Positions 46,270 to 57,505 of a stretch of DNA of 64,000 nucleotides are shown here, piece by piece. The stretch is from Sparassis latifolia (Eukaryota; Basidiomycota; Agaricomycetes; Polyporales; Sparassidaceae). The first letter of the stretch is position 1; every line of letters starts with the position of its first letter. The stretch lies in contig CM031561.1 of NCBI GenBank assembly GCA_018466975.1, positions 3,596,001 to 3,660,000 on the forward strand, in the 5' to 3' direction. A model generated the notes under the pieces. The model saw only the letters and a program-made list of their open reading frames with translations, was not told where the DNA came from and searched no databases. The position numbers and the translations under genes were made by a program.

Positions 46270-46615
46270 ATCACACTCTCTCCCACTGTGGGAAGGGTTG
46301 GCGAACTGTGGCGAATATCCTTCGCCATCTGAACATGGAGTTCAGAATGACTTCGCCAAACTCTCCCAATTGGCATCGGCGCTTCGAGACATGCATCAGA
46401 TACAATTTGGGATGTGCCCTTCTGGGTAGAGTATGTGGAGACGAATGGCGGTCCTTTCCACCGTGAGTAGGGTTGGCGAACTGTGGTGGATATCACTCGC
46501 CATCTGAACATGCAGTCCAGAATGACTTCGCCAAACTCTCCCATGTGGCATTGGCTTTCGAGCCATGCATCAGATACCATTGGGGATGTGCCCTCCTGAG
46601 GAGAGTATGTGGCTA
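46270..46615. repeat. Direct repeat of about 180 bp, two copies
   Basis: Copies at about 46277-46440 and 46456-46613 share AGGGTTGGCGAACTGTGG, CGCCATCTGAACATG, AGAATGACTTCGCCAAACTC and GATGTGCCC. Each copy contains several TGGCG/CGCCA motifs. They lie between the satellite and the first cargo gene. Confidence 0.75.
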
Positions 46616-46718
46616 CTATGTTTCGCCTTACCACACCAGGTACATTGCCCAGGTTCAAAGACATGACAACCTTATATTCGACACACTACAGCACGAACGG
46701 ACGCCTGGCATTGGGCGA

Positions 46719-47430
46719 TTACATTCCTAACTCACGCAGCTGCCGCGTCGCCTCCTGCAGCTCTTCCAGCACCACATCCAGGTTCTGATCTGTCCTCTGG
46801 TGCAACCAACTAGTGAGGTTCGCGACGCGAACATGCAGCTGTTCAAGCTGCACCAGTGTAGACTCGAGACGGTGTACACCTTCTCCTACGCTCGAGGTTC
46901 AGCAAGACTGTAAGGTGCTGGAACGCACCACTCACCCAGGGATCACCAAGTTTGTACCACCAGGCCTCCATAGGGCTCCCGCCGCCCAACCTGACGATCC
47001 CATTTCCACCAGTAGTCGGGTGAATCTCGAGCAGGTTCTTAGGACGAGGAACGAGGGTGGTGGGGCGTGGAATCGCCTTGACGTCAATGCTGATGGGGCG
47101 CAGAACTTCGCGATTGAAAGTGCAGACGGTGAGGACACTGGCGATAACTCCGCCATGGTCAATATGGTCAGCATGACCCGCCAACGCGAGGTCGCCACAG
47201 ATACCCCTGACGGCGAACTGCACAGGACTCAGCAGGGTCAGGCGATATCAGCAAGAAAGGCGCACCATCTCCCGGCGCAAGCCTTCCTCCCAACGGACCT
47301 TGGTGAAGTGATCTGGGTCAGGCTCCAGTGCCAGAACAGCTTCTGGATCCTCCAAGTGTAGACTTCCAACTGCAACCTCCTCTGGAGAACAGGCAGGGGC
47401 GCGATCTGATGTTGAAGACTGGGCAGACAT
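46719..47430 (-). CDS. Small cargo gene, coiled-coil C-terminus, unidentified
   Basis: The start ATG at 47430 gives MSAQSSTSDRAPACSPEEVA and an acidic stretch (LEDPEAVLALEPDPDHFTK). After at least one intron near 47245, reading resumes in FAVRGICGDLALAGHADHID and later GGGSPMEAWWYKLGDPWVSG. The C-terminus, LVQLEQLHVRVANLTSWLHQ … LEELQEATRQLRELGM, is a clean heptad-like helix ending in TAA at 46719-46721. I do not recognise the family. It lies about 200 bp downstream of the KDZ transposase on the same strand and is inside the inferred transposon. Exon limits are approximate. Confidence 0.45.
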
Positions 47431-47639
47431 GACGGTGAGTGGATGAGCCGAGGTTGATATCTGATCGACCTTATCTGATGTCTGATGTCATGCGATTGGA
47501 GAGCACATGCCGAGATGAAGCCCTCAGGCGAGGATGGAGGTCACTTCGCCAAATGTGATATTGGTGAGTAGGAATTACACACATGACGATCACTACATCG
47601 ATATAGCAAACATGAATATGCGTACACCCCAGTGAACCC

Positions 47640-50600
47640 TGACTCAAAGCACATTTTCATCGCCCGCCCTTTCGCCCTCAATGTCCAGGGCGAGGATGTG
47701 GCTGAACGCGCCAGTGGCGTGGCTGGCGAAGGTCCGCCACATACTCACTTGCCTGGCGGCATAGCAAACATGACCCCGCCAGGAAGGATCCGTCATCTCG
47801 AGCCAGTGAGCCCATCGCTCCGCATTCCGCTTGAAGGTGGCTATGGTCCAGGCCATTTCCGAGTGGACCAAGACACGCCCTCCTCCATCTCTCATATCGA
47901 GCTCTGCACGCAGCCAATTCACTCTATAGACTGGAGGGTAAATTAGCAGGAGGCCTAGAGATCGATCGGACAATTACGAACACTCGCCCATCCATTCTGA
48001 TGAACCTCGATCTCCAGCGACATCCATGGTCCAGAACCAAGCCAGGTTGACGCTCCTGAGCCCGGAGGTGCTAGCCTCGATGACGGCAGTCTTCACGCAG
48101 GTCCTTCTTATCCAAAGGGCGATAGAGGGCCAAGTCTTCATCGGTGGCGCCAAGCGCATAATGGCGCGCCGGTTGGCGGAATAGAGCCTGGCGCAGGCCA
48201 AGACGGTCTGATCGGCAGCATGAACCTCCGCCTGTGCACGGGTCATGGTTCCGACGCTGTTGGCGGACGAACCTCTTGCGGTAGAGGTAAGACTTCAGTC
48301 CAAGCGCCATGCGGCTCGTGGAGGATGTCATTCATCAGGCCTTTGCGCAACTCCAACTCTTGGGCCGCCAGGGTCTGGAGCCCGCTGGCGACGGCGCCAC
48401 GAATCCGATCTGCGAAGGTAAATTCAAGGAAGCTTGCTCGGTGGAATCGCATCCTCGCCATACTCAGCGCCCTCCGGTGTATTTGAAAAGGATTCTCATC
48501 CAAGGAATCCCAGAGCGCACCATCGCCACGATCTTCCATGGCGGGAACGCCCTCCAACCTTCCCATGAACTTCTCAGAGCGACGTTGAATGTGAGAATGC
48601 TGACTTCGAGGCGCTGACGGCGCCGAGAGTCTTGAGGTCCTCCGCCACGCTCGGATTTTGACCGCCTTGCGGATATCATTCGCAAGCTTAAGCCTGAAGG
48701 CCGCCAGAGCTGTATTTTTGTAAAGACGAGGCAAACTCACTGTGCTTCTTGAATTTTGAGGCCAGTCGACAACCATCCGCGGTGCCCTTCTCCAAGCCCT
48801 TGGCGGACTCTCGCCCGCCAGTCTGAGTTGGGTGAGGTCTTTACCCGGGCTTGCATTCACGCCAACTACATGCCACACGACGATGGAAGGATACTCACCC
48901 TTCCTGAGCTGGACATCGAAGGTGTCCATAATCTTCGGATCATTTTGGCGAGCCTCCATAGCGTCGTCGCACTCCTTCTGCCATGCCTCAAGGACCTCCT
49001 CATCTGTGGATGCAGATAAAGCTTCAAAGGACTCCTTGCTTCTTGGGAAGCCCAGGAGCACGCGCTTCCACTTTGTCATCAAGGTTGGCACTGTAGGCAG
49101 CATAAGGCAGGTGGCAAATAGGGAAGGAGGAACCAGGCTCACCCATGCGAGTCGCCTTCTTCCAGTTGGAGTCATTCATGTGATCGCCAAGGACTTCTTG
49201 GCGGTGAGCTCGGTCATGCCCCTGGTACTGCCTGAGACCTCATTTGTGGGCGCCACAGGGTCTCGATGACCTCGCCATCGACCATACCAGCGCCAACTAT
49301 AAAGTTGGGCGAGAACCGCTGGAAGCAGCAATCTTGGTGTCCGTGCACATGAAACAAGCCGATGCCTTGGTCTATCTTGAGCTCGAAGGGCATCCTCAGA
49401 TAGGCGCTGTGGCGGAAACGCTTATGACATGGACGCCATACTGGCACATGATGTCGCATATGACGAGGACGAGGGTGATACCGTGAGGGTCAGGAGCGCA
49501 TTGCTGAGAGAGTAATCCATATTCATTTGTCTGCAGAGGGTGCGCCGGTGAGAATGAATCATGACAAGAGACATATGCGAACCTTTCTCCCTTCTGGAAA
49601 TCGACGACAGTATGAGGGACGAAGAAACCATGTCTGGCGCAAGCAGTGGCCCCGATTCCTGTGGCGCCGAGGTTGGCGCGATCCACATTGGCCTGATTGA
49701 CAGCGCGGTGCTCATGACAAGTGGAGCGCTGGTGGGCTTAGGAGTCAAGGGCGGAAGAAGAACGTGCAGCCAGACACGCACCTGATGGGACTCCATGGCC
49801 ACCGCCAGATGAGCCTTGTAATCCTCTTGGCCGACCATGAATGCCTGGCCGCCACTGAGGGCGACGCCCTCCTCGGGTGCTTCATCTTCATGTGCTCTGC
49901 ACTGAAATTGCCATCCATGACAAAGCCGCGCTTGAACTTCCACTGCACTGGATCCGCTTGCCAATCAAAAGGCAGGTTGAGCCCAGGCTGGGGACAGGCG
50001 GGACAAAAGATGGCGAGGCCACCCTTCTCCACAGGACGGAGGGCATCGTGTGAGAAGCCGTGCCACTTGCGATATTTGAGTTGGCGCCATTGGCGGGACA
50101 CCCGCATCAGCTCACGATAACGGTCCTGGCGAGGAACTGGCATGAACGGTTGGGCCATGGGAATGCATGTGAACACTTACAGGAACGGTGCCAGGGAAGG
50201 CATTGCTCGTGACCCGCTTGAGCTTGCTGTAGTAGTTCAATGCCGCCGCCTTGCACTCTTTGTTCTCCAGAAGGAAATCGCCGAGGACGGCGAATGTGAA
50301 GGCGGTATGGGGATCCTTGACGGTACCAGGGTAAAGTCCCATTTGAAGAAGCTGCATGTCACACTCCACTGCCATCTCACACTGGCACCAGTCAACGCCG
50401 ATATGGTGAACGCCAGAGATGTCGATAATGACTATGATCCGATTCCCGTAACTGTCACGGCGAGGTGGCCGAGAGCACCGTGGCACATCTTCCTCCCAAG
50501 TGGGATCGGAGCATCGCCGGTTTGCCTTGCTTCACCATCAAGGGTGCCTGCCAGAGGTGCAAAGTTGAATGGGACTCGCCATCATCTGAGACCTCGCCAT

Positions 50601-51300
50601 CATGTGCATTTAGGTCTTCATTGGAGGCATTCCAGAAATCGGACCCCGGGCCACCACCGCGCAGGGTTGTTATGTGCTGTGAAGGCGCCCAGAGGGCAGG
50701 GATCTCCGCCATGCCCCAAATGGATGCAGACGCCAACCCGATACAGTGATGCCGGCTCAAAATACTGACTCCTGCCAATGCTCTATCCGATGGAAAGGAG
50801 CACGCTGATGGCCGCTACGACAGCAGTCAGTACAGGTGAGCGGTCTGCCCATACAGTCCAGGCATCGCCACCGCCCTCGCCAACCTTGCATTCCGCACAG
50901 TTTCTGGGCTCAGGCGGGCTTCCATCTCGACAATGGCATGAAGATAGTCATCACGGTGGGGTATCCAGTCCTCATGAAGTCATTCTGGGTCTATCGCGCA
51001 TGGTCAGACCGTCAGATGGTCATGGCGGAGTGCCCACCTTTGTCTTCCGAGCCGCCGGATCCAGCTGAATCGGCACACCTATGTTGCCCAGGACGCCGCC
51101 ATCATCCAAGTTAAACAAGGAGCCTGAAGCTGGAGCCTTCGATGGACTTTTGGAAGGCGATGGCACGCTTGAACCCGTGGGCATGGGCAAAGGTACGCCC
51201 ACATAGCGTACTCCCTAGTGGTCTGCTTAGCTACCTTGGTCACAAACTCAACCTCGCCATCCAGGTCTACAACGAGCCTGCTTTTGCTGCGCCTGCTCAT
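47640..51300 (-). pseudogene. KDZ transposase with CxC2 cysteine-cluster domain (decayed)
   Basis: The start near 51300 reads MSRRSKSRLVVDLDGEVEFV, the usual KDZ beginning. The CxC2 region has WCQCEMAVECDMQLLQMGLY, TFAVLGDFLLENKECKAAAL and YYSKLKRVTSNAFPG. The transposase domain follows: QWRQLKYRKWHGFSHD, FCPACPQPGLNLPFDW, FVMDGNFSAEHMKMKHP, HEHRAVNQANVDRANLGATG, ACARHGFFVPHTVVDFQKGE, then GIGLFHVHGHQDCCFQRFSP and VDGEVIETLW. The C-terminus has LAWFWTMDVAGD and CYAARQVSMWRTFAS. This is an RNase-H-fold DNA transposase with probable acidic residues in DGNFS, HVHGHQD and VDGEVIE. Frame breaks, for instance after MKMKHP at about 49880, and several introns are present, so autonomy is doubtful. Confidence 0.88.
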
Positions 51301-51959
51301 GGTTCAGGTCAGTGGGGAGTCGATTGCAAACTCATCGATGAGCATTGTGTCCCTATCGCACAACACAACACGTGCAAATCACACACGGTCTTGCTGCCCA
51401 CCAGACTACTCATCAAGGTGGTTAAGAATGGCTGCAATGCCTGGGCCTTATCACCTCGTGGTCTCTTTAGGCACCAAATCAGCGTTATGCAGATAAGGAT
51501 GCCATGTTGGCGAGAGGTCCGCCAATTGTATGTCGCCTCAGTGCTAACTTTGCCTTGACTCGGAGTAGCATAATGCTCAAAAGGGAAACGTGCACTTGCA
51601 CCGCACGCTCGCCAACGCTGCCGCCATCTGCCCCACTAGCACTCACAACTTCTCAACCGAACACATTTCGCCACCATCTCCGCCAACTTCGAGGTCCGCC
51701 AACCATATGCTGCCATCAGTGATAACTACACCTTGAGCTGAACACTGTCGAGATGTGAAATGCGCACTCGTACCGCGCGCTCGCCAACCTTCAGCTAGGA
51801 TTCGAAATTCGAGACTCCATACATTTCGCCATCACCTCCGCCAACTTTATCCCGCCAATGAAGCTGCCATCGACAGTCTCCATCCCCTGCATAGTGTTCT
51901 CGCCTCCATCAGTCTTTGGCATGATGTCCTCTAATAAGCGAGCCAGTTAGGACCTGTTC
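51301..51959. repeat. Intergenic stretch with diverged internal duplications rich in CGCCA
   Basis: This lies upstream of the KDZ transposase and downstream of the TET/JBP gene. Blocks such as GTGCACTTGCACCGCACGCTC and ACATTTCGCCACCATCTCCGC (about 51590-51700) recur in altered form at 51760-51860. CGCCA occurs every few tens of bases. The stretch probably holds the transposase promoter and internal subterminal-like sites. Confidence 0.45.
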
Positions 51960-53691
51960 TGAGTTAGGAATGCAGACTCGGTGATGAACTGTGCACATGC
52001 CAATGTGTGAGGCGTAATATGAAGCTTGCATCCAGTGGGGCGCCGGAATGCCTAGCCTGTTCTGGACACCCTCTCGCATGAAGTATGCATAGACGAGCCT
52101 TTCGCCATCTGCTCGAGTGACGCCATGACGAATCGCCTTTCCACAGAAGGCTATGACAGTTCCAGGACTATAATCGATGGCGACACGCATGGCGGGAACT
52201 TCAACCACGCGCAAGTGTAGTTGCCCAACGCCGCCAACAGGTCGTAGAAGGTGTATCTTGTCTTGCTATCTCGGTGGAAAGGAGTTTCCGGTTGGCGATC
52301 ACCTGGAGCGCATTGAATGGCGACGACCAGTTCAGCGCCATCTCTCGCAATTCTGGGTCTTGCTGGATCAAACCCAAGCACTGGCGCCCCGCGGCATATA
52401 GTGTTGGGTGAACGACGGCCAGGATGGCGCCCAGCAATGCGGAGGAGTCATGAATATCACGCAGCCAACTTCTTCCGCCTCAAGCTTCAGGCTGGCGGAG
52501 GTCTCCAGCCTCCCAGACTCCATATGCTGCAAAGGCTGTCCAGACGCAAGGCAAATGGCGTGGCGAGGAGACCCACCTCTCTTACTTGTTGGAACCAACC
52601 TGGCGAGAGACACAAGGAGCCCGCTGGGAATTGGGCACACTCCTCAGGAGGCAAGAAGTACAACGGGTTGTGTCGCCAACTGGCGGTGGTGCTGGAAGGC
52701 TTACTGGCTGCTATTGCTGGGTGTAGGGCCCTGGTCGCTTGGAGCATCTTCGCCTGACAAATTTGTCAGATCACAGCGCAAGGCTGGGCAAGCCACTCAC
52801 CTGGCGGTCTGGTATCAACACTCTTGGAAGTATCCAAGCCAAGATGCGTCCGCATGTCCACGAGGGTGGCGGGCTGGTCTATGCGTATTTCGCCTCACCA
52901 AATGGAGGAGGCCACTCCGCTCCAGTTCTGCCTCGAGGACTTCATTCTGCCCCGTGGGCTGAATCGAAGGCTGTCGCAATATCTATCAATGTCCCACTGC
53001 AGCCTTACTATTACAATGGCGTGATCAGTGTGATCAGACCTGCGGCAAGACTAATGACTACCAGGATTACGGATGGCCTTCACAAGAGCATCTGCAATGC
53101 CATTGCACTCCAATAGGAGGGCGGATGGCATGGACGGAGGCACTTCTATAGATGGCGCAGAATGGGCTGCATGAGTGGCCAGATGGAGCTTTCGGCGGAA
53201 CATGAGCTCCAAGACTCCTGCTATCTGATCGGTCAGTGGCATGGGTGACAGATTGCTCATCTTGATACTGTCTGCCAATCAATGGGACGATTACAGCATG
53301 CATCGGTTGAAGGAACGCACAGGTGTATGGCGGGCTCAGGCGGTTGGCTTGCAGATGCAGGGGAGAATGTAGGAGGGGCCAGAATGGCAAAGAACAGTAT
53401 GCATTCATCTGCCTGCATATTGCTTGCAAGCACGTCCCTTGCACATCTCACATGTTCATCATGCCGCCGAGCCGGACATGATGCCGCCATGCCGGATCAC
53501 GGGCCGGGTGGTCCGCCATGTCTGGGCCCTTCGTCACTGCCATCTAATTGGCCGAGCCTAACTCCGAGGAAGCCCTTTATCCCACAGATTGGCATGCAGA
53601 TGATCGCCAGATTGCCTCCGCCCAGCATTCGTGAGATGAAGTTGGCGTGGTGTGCTCTGCCATAGAAGCGGCATTCAACATTGCCTTTCAC
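51960..53691 (-). pseudogene. TET/JBP-family 2-oxoglutarate/Fe(II) dioxygenase (frameshifted)
   Basis: TET/JBP enzymes oxidise 5-methylcytosine or thymine in DNA. The catalytic core is at about 52440-52040 on the minus strand. FNALQVIANR leads into ETPFHRDSKTRYTFYDLLAA, with the HxD iron ligands in HRD. Then come VEVPAMRVAIDYSPGTVIAF and GKAIRHGVTRADGERLVYAY, with the distal histidine in RHGV followed by arginines that could bind 2-oxoglutarate. Two small indels break the frame inside the core: before ETPFHRD, where one G appears lost, and after ALGNYTC. Upstream pieces likely to belong to the gene include VECRFYGRAHHANFISRMLG (53680-53600) and LTDQIAGVLELMFRRKLHLA (about 53240). The 5' limit is uncertain. 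The neighbouring KDZ transposase fits the known physical association of the two families. Confidence 0.72.
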
Positions 53692-53937
53692 CAGGCATGA
53701 ATGCTAGTGCATACCTACTACCACCTCCCGCCACTGCGAAAAATACACATACAATGCTTCAGCAGTCACCACACACCATGGCGAGGAGGGTAATTGGTGT
53801 AAGCCCAAATGGGCCATCAGCACGTGCATGTTGAGTTGTGGGCGGCCGACGAGGAAATGGACAGAGCGCTGCCCGTTGAACTATCGACCCCCTTCACTGC
53901 CCCAACACAAAAATCTCATCCTCGACATCAAGAAAGC

Positions 53938-56900
53938 ATGCCAGCGAGATTTGTAATTTTGACGGAGCATCAGCCCATACTCTCTGAGAAGCTGCGGTCT
54001 TATGACACGGCAGATGCCAAGGGACGCAAGACTCTGGTTCAGAGCTTGCGCCAGAAGCTGAAGACACAGTTTGTCGACACGTCAAATTATGACGACATCA
54101 TTGTGGAAACTGTGAGCAGTGTTTCATGTCTGTGAGGTCCCCACTAACTCTCACCGCAGAAAATCCGAGAGTGGCTCAATAACCACGCCCGCCATGCGCA
54201 GGAGAAAGCGACGAAAAAGCGTATGCATGTTTCTGGCAAGCCCAATGCCTTCAAGGTGTGGGATGCGCTGGAGAGGGACAAGGTGACTGAGGCCGCGCGA
54301 GCACTCGCGCAGATAAGGGTTGCAATGTCTCCAAGGTGTGGAGAGTCGCACGGAGTGCCGAATGGGCAAAACTGTCCGAGGAGGAGCAGAAGGTGTATGA
54401 GGAAAAGGCGGAAAGTTGGCGCAATGGCACTCTGGATGATAAGACGAAAATGAAGTGCGTACTCTCCTGTCACGTAGCATAAGGCAAATCCTGACCTAAG
54501 ACAGGCTGAGGGAGCAGCGAATGATGCAATATCTGAAGAAGTTTGCCAAGACTATGTGGGACACCATGGGCATTCGCATGGCATTCATGCTAGCATATCC
54601 GAAGGAAGCGGGGAGTCTGAAGGTAGAGATGTGAGCGTAGACCGTCCGACTGTCGCCATCTGCTAACCCCCGAGTGAAGGGTGGAGGTCAACCACGCCAT
54701 CACCAATGGAACTCCATTCGGGCCTATCCTGGGTGGCTGCGTGCTTACCAGCCTCTAGCAAAGGTGTTCTCTGAGTGGGCCAAAGGCGAATACGGTAAGA
54801 AGACCTCAGTTGCATTGTCGCTGGCACACTGACCTGATTCCTTAGGTGTGACTGAGACTACGGTGACGGTGAAGAAGACACCTGCCGATTGCATGCGGCC
54901 ATGGACAAGATTCAGTTGACGGCCAACGGTTTTCCTCTGCTCCCGCCGGTGCCCGAAGGTATGGCGAAGCGCTCTCAAGGTGATGAAGGTACAAGTTCGA
55001 GACTTCATGAATCATCACTACGGTATGACACTCCCACTGGTGTTGAGAGATGCTGACCAGTTTACAGCATTGGCGAAGGGTGTTCGAACTGCAAGTCGCC
55101 ATGGACGAAGCTGAACAGCATAGACGACATCAATGAGGTTATTCCAGCGGAGATGCTACCTGAGAACTTCCAGTGGATCGATCCTCAAAGATGACAAGTG
55201 TTCCCGCTCGTGCCCTCCTCGACCACTGGCGGGCACGCCAAGAGGAACATGGACCTGAGCAGACCATGCGATTCACCCAGTACTTCGACAAGGATGGCGA
55301 AGCTGCTCCCGCTAAGTATGATCCTCTTCCACCACTTGACGGATCAGCACAGGCATTAGAAGAAGGATCTGAACATGAGGTCCAAGAAGCACTCACACCA
55401 AGAAGGCGGGAAGGCGAAGAAGAAGGGTAAACCTGTGCGCAAGGTCACGGGAAAGGCGGCATCGAAGGCGACAAAGGGCAAAGCGGCCTGGCGGAGCCAA
55501 AGGCGGGGCGAAACGCAAGACGAAAGATGCATACGACTCGGAAGATGATGCCAGAAGCAGCCAAGACTCTGATCGGAGTTCGCCAGATATACCCAGCATG
55601 GCTTCCGAAGAAGATACGGCCAGCGATGAAGATTCAGGGGATGGCGAGAGCGTGATTGCGAATAAAGCGAAGGGCAAGGCAGTCGCCACCACCAATGGAC
55701 GTAAGGCTAACAATGGCGGTGCACCTCAAGCGAGTGGTAGCGGCGGTGCCAAGACGAAGGCAAAGCGAGGTCTCCAAGACCTTCCTCTGGGCGAACTGCA
55801 CAGATTTGACACAGAGGAGACCGATGAAGCATGGAGTGAACTGGAGCCCAGTACAAAGGAGCTCAGGCTTGAGCTTCAAGGCCGAGCCCCGCGTCTCACT
55901 GGCGGGAGTACTGTGGGGAGTACTGTGCCCCACCTCGTCAAAAGGAGAGACGTGTTTCTCGCCACCCTTTCCGTCGAACCGCGATACCAGGATATGCTGA
56001 AGCAAGTCAAGATTGCGACTGTGGTGAGCTCCTTTCGTGGGGATTCATATACACTATTGATCATCCGTCATATAGCCCCAGGTGTATCATTTCGCCAGGT
56101 ATGATCCGATTCCCTGGAGCGAATGGTCGATGGCCAGCGCTACCTCCCGCCGTCATTTCATGCGGTGGACAACTTTGACATCGTCGAGAACTGGTTGGGC
56201 GACAAACCATGGCTGACAAAATATCGGTTCTTACATCCACAGGGCGTACAACAATCTGCACTCGTGATTGGTATGGCGCTGAGGGACCTCACACGATCTC
56301 AGTTCATTGAGGAGGGCGAACCGACCAACCTTCCCGACTATGTGGTGAACTCGGCGATCTCATTTGACACAGTAGAGCAGCTGCTTCGCTGTTGCGAGAT
56401 CATTACCTTGGACATGGTGGAAGGGAACGTCACCCATGCCATGGTGAAGCCAGTGAGCAAGCCTGCCATACGCGGTGCCCCACAAGGTGGCGATGGCCTT
56501 GGGGGCCAGGAGGAGCAGGAAGGTGATGCCTCTGCAAGAACTCACGATGGCGCTGCTACTGCTGCCAAAGTTCACAAGGCTCACCAGCCTGCCCCCATGG
56601 CTGACAAACCAATCATTCCAAGTGGAGGAGACGAAGGGCCGAGCCAGGAGACCAGTGGTGGGGCCTCTGACGATGGCGAAGAGGACGATGCACACTTGTC
56701 CGTACCTAGCAGTGGTGCTGAACGACCGCCACCGCCTCCGTTTATACCTAAGACGAGGAAGGCCGCAGCCACGGAAGACCGTCCGTCAGGTCAAGCCAAA
56801 GCGCTCCAGGGAAGGTCGATCACCGATGCCCTTCAGAGTAATATCCCCGGCAGGATCACTCGCAGTCAGCGCCAAGCGATGGATGAGTCGCCCGCCAAGA

Positions 56901-57289
56901 ATACCCGCAGTCAGCATCCACTAGGAGCTGTGAAAGATTTGAAGAAGCTTCCTGATCCAAAGCGGAAACGTCAACCAGCACGTCCCGAGCCCGATGGCGA
57001 AGACAGCTCTGGCGAAGACAATCCGCCACCTCGGAAGCGTGGACGTGGTACTCGGGACGAGTTGGTAGTGGCCTCGCCGAGGAAGAAGAATGCGAGGGCC
57101 GAGGACTCGGATGATGGTGACAAGCCTCCCGCAAAGCGAAGACGAGCTCTGCCTCAGACCCCGGAGGTCAAGGACAAGGGAGAAACCAAGCTGAAGCCGG
57201 TCCGTCTGGGGAAAGCAGCCACCAAAGTGAAAGAGAGTGGCCAAGTTGGCGCAGGTCGCAAGACCCGCAGTGGCGGCACCAGACCTTGA
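53938..57289 (+). pseudogene. Cargo gene with HMG-box-like segment and long basic tail
   Basis: The ATG at 53938 opens MPARFVILTEHQPILSEKLR. Exon 1 ends at 54111 and the next exon starts at 54160 (KIREWLNNHARHAQEKATKK). A segment AEWAKLSEEEQKVYEEKAES looks like the last helix of an HMG box or related DNA-binding helix bundle. Later parts include GPILGGWLRAYQPLAKVFSE, IPAEMLPENFQWID, LLDHWRARQEEHGPEQTMRF and a large last exon to 57289 with VDNFDIVENWLGDKPWLTKY. After that comes a Lys/Arg/Pro-rich nuclear tail (NTRSQHP, PKRKRQPARP). Small indels break the frame near 54307 and 54893 and again around 56100. It is divergent from the TET/JBP gene. I cannot name the family. Confidence 0.5.
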
Positions 57290-57505
57290 CAATATAACTC
57301 CAGTTCAAAGTAGACTCGTAGGCTTCCACATTGTTTAATGTGACCCATAGATCTACATAGGTAAAGCCATGGAGATGGTGGCAATGGCGAGGGGAGTTGG
57401 CGAGAACTTCAGCAGGCATTCAGTTGACTTGGAGTGGCAGTGGCGAATCGAGTGCATGGAGATTCCATGCTAGGTTAAAAAGCATGTATATCAATACTCT
57501 AATGA

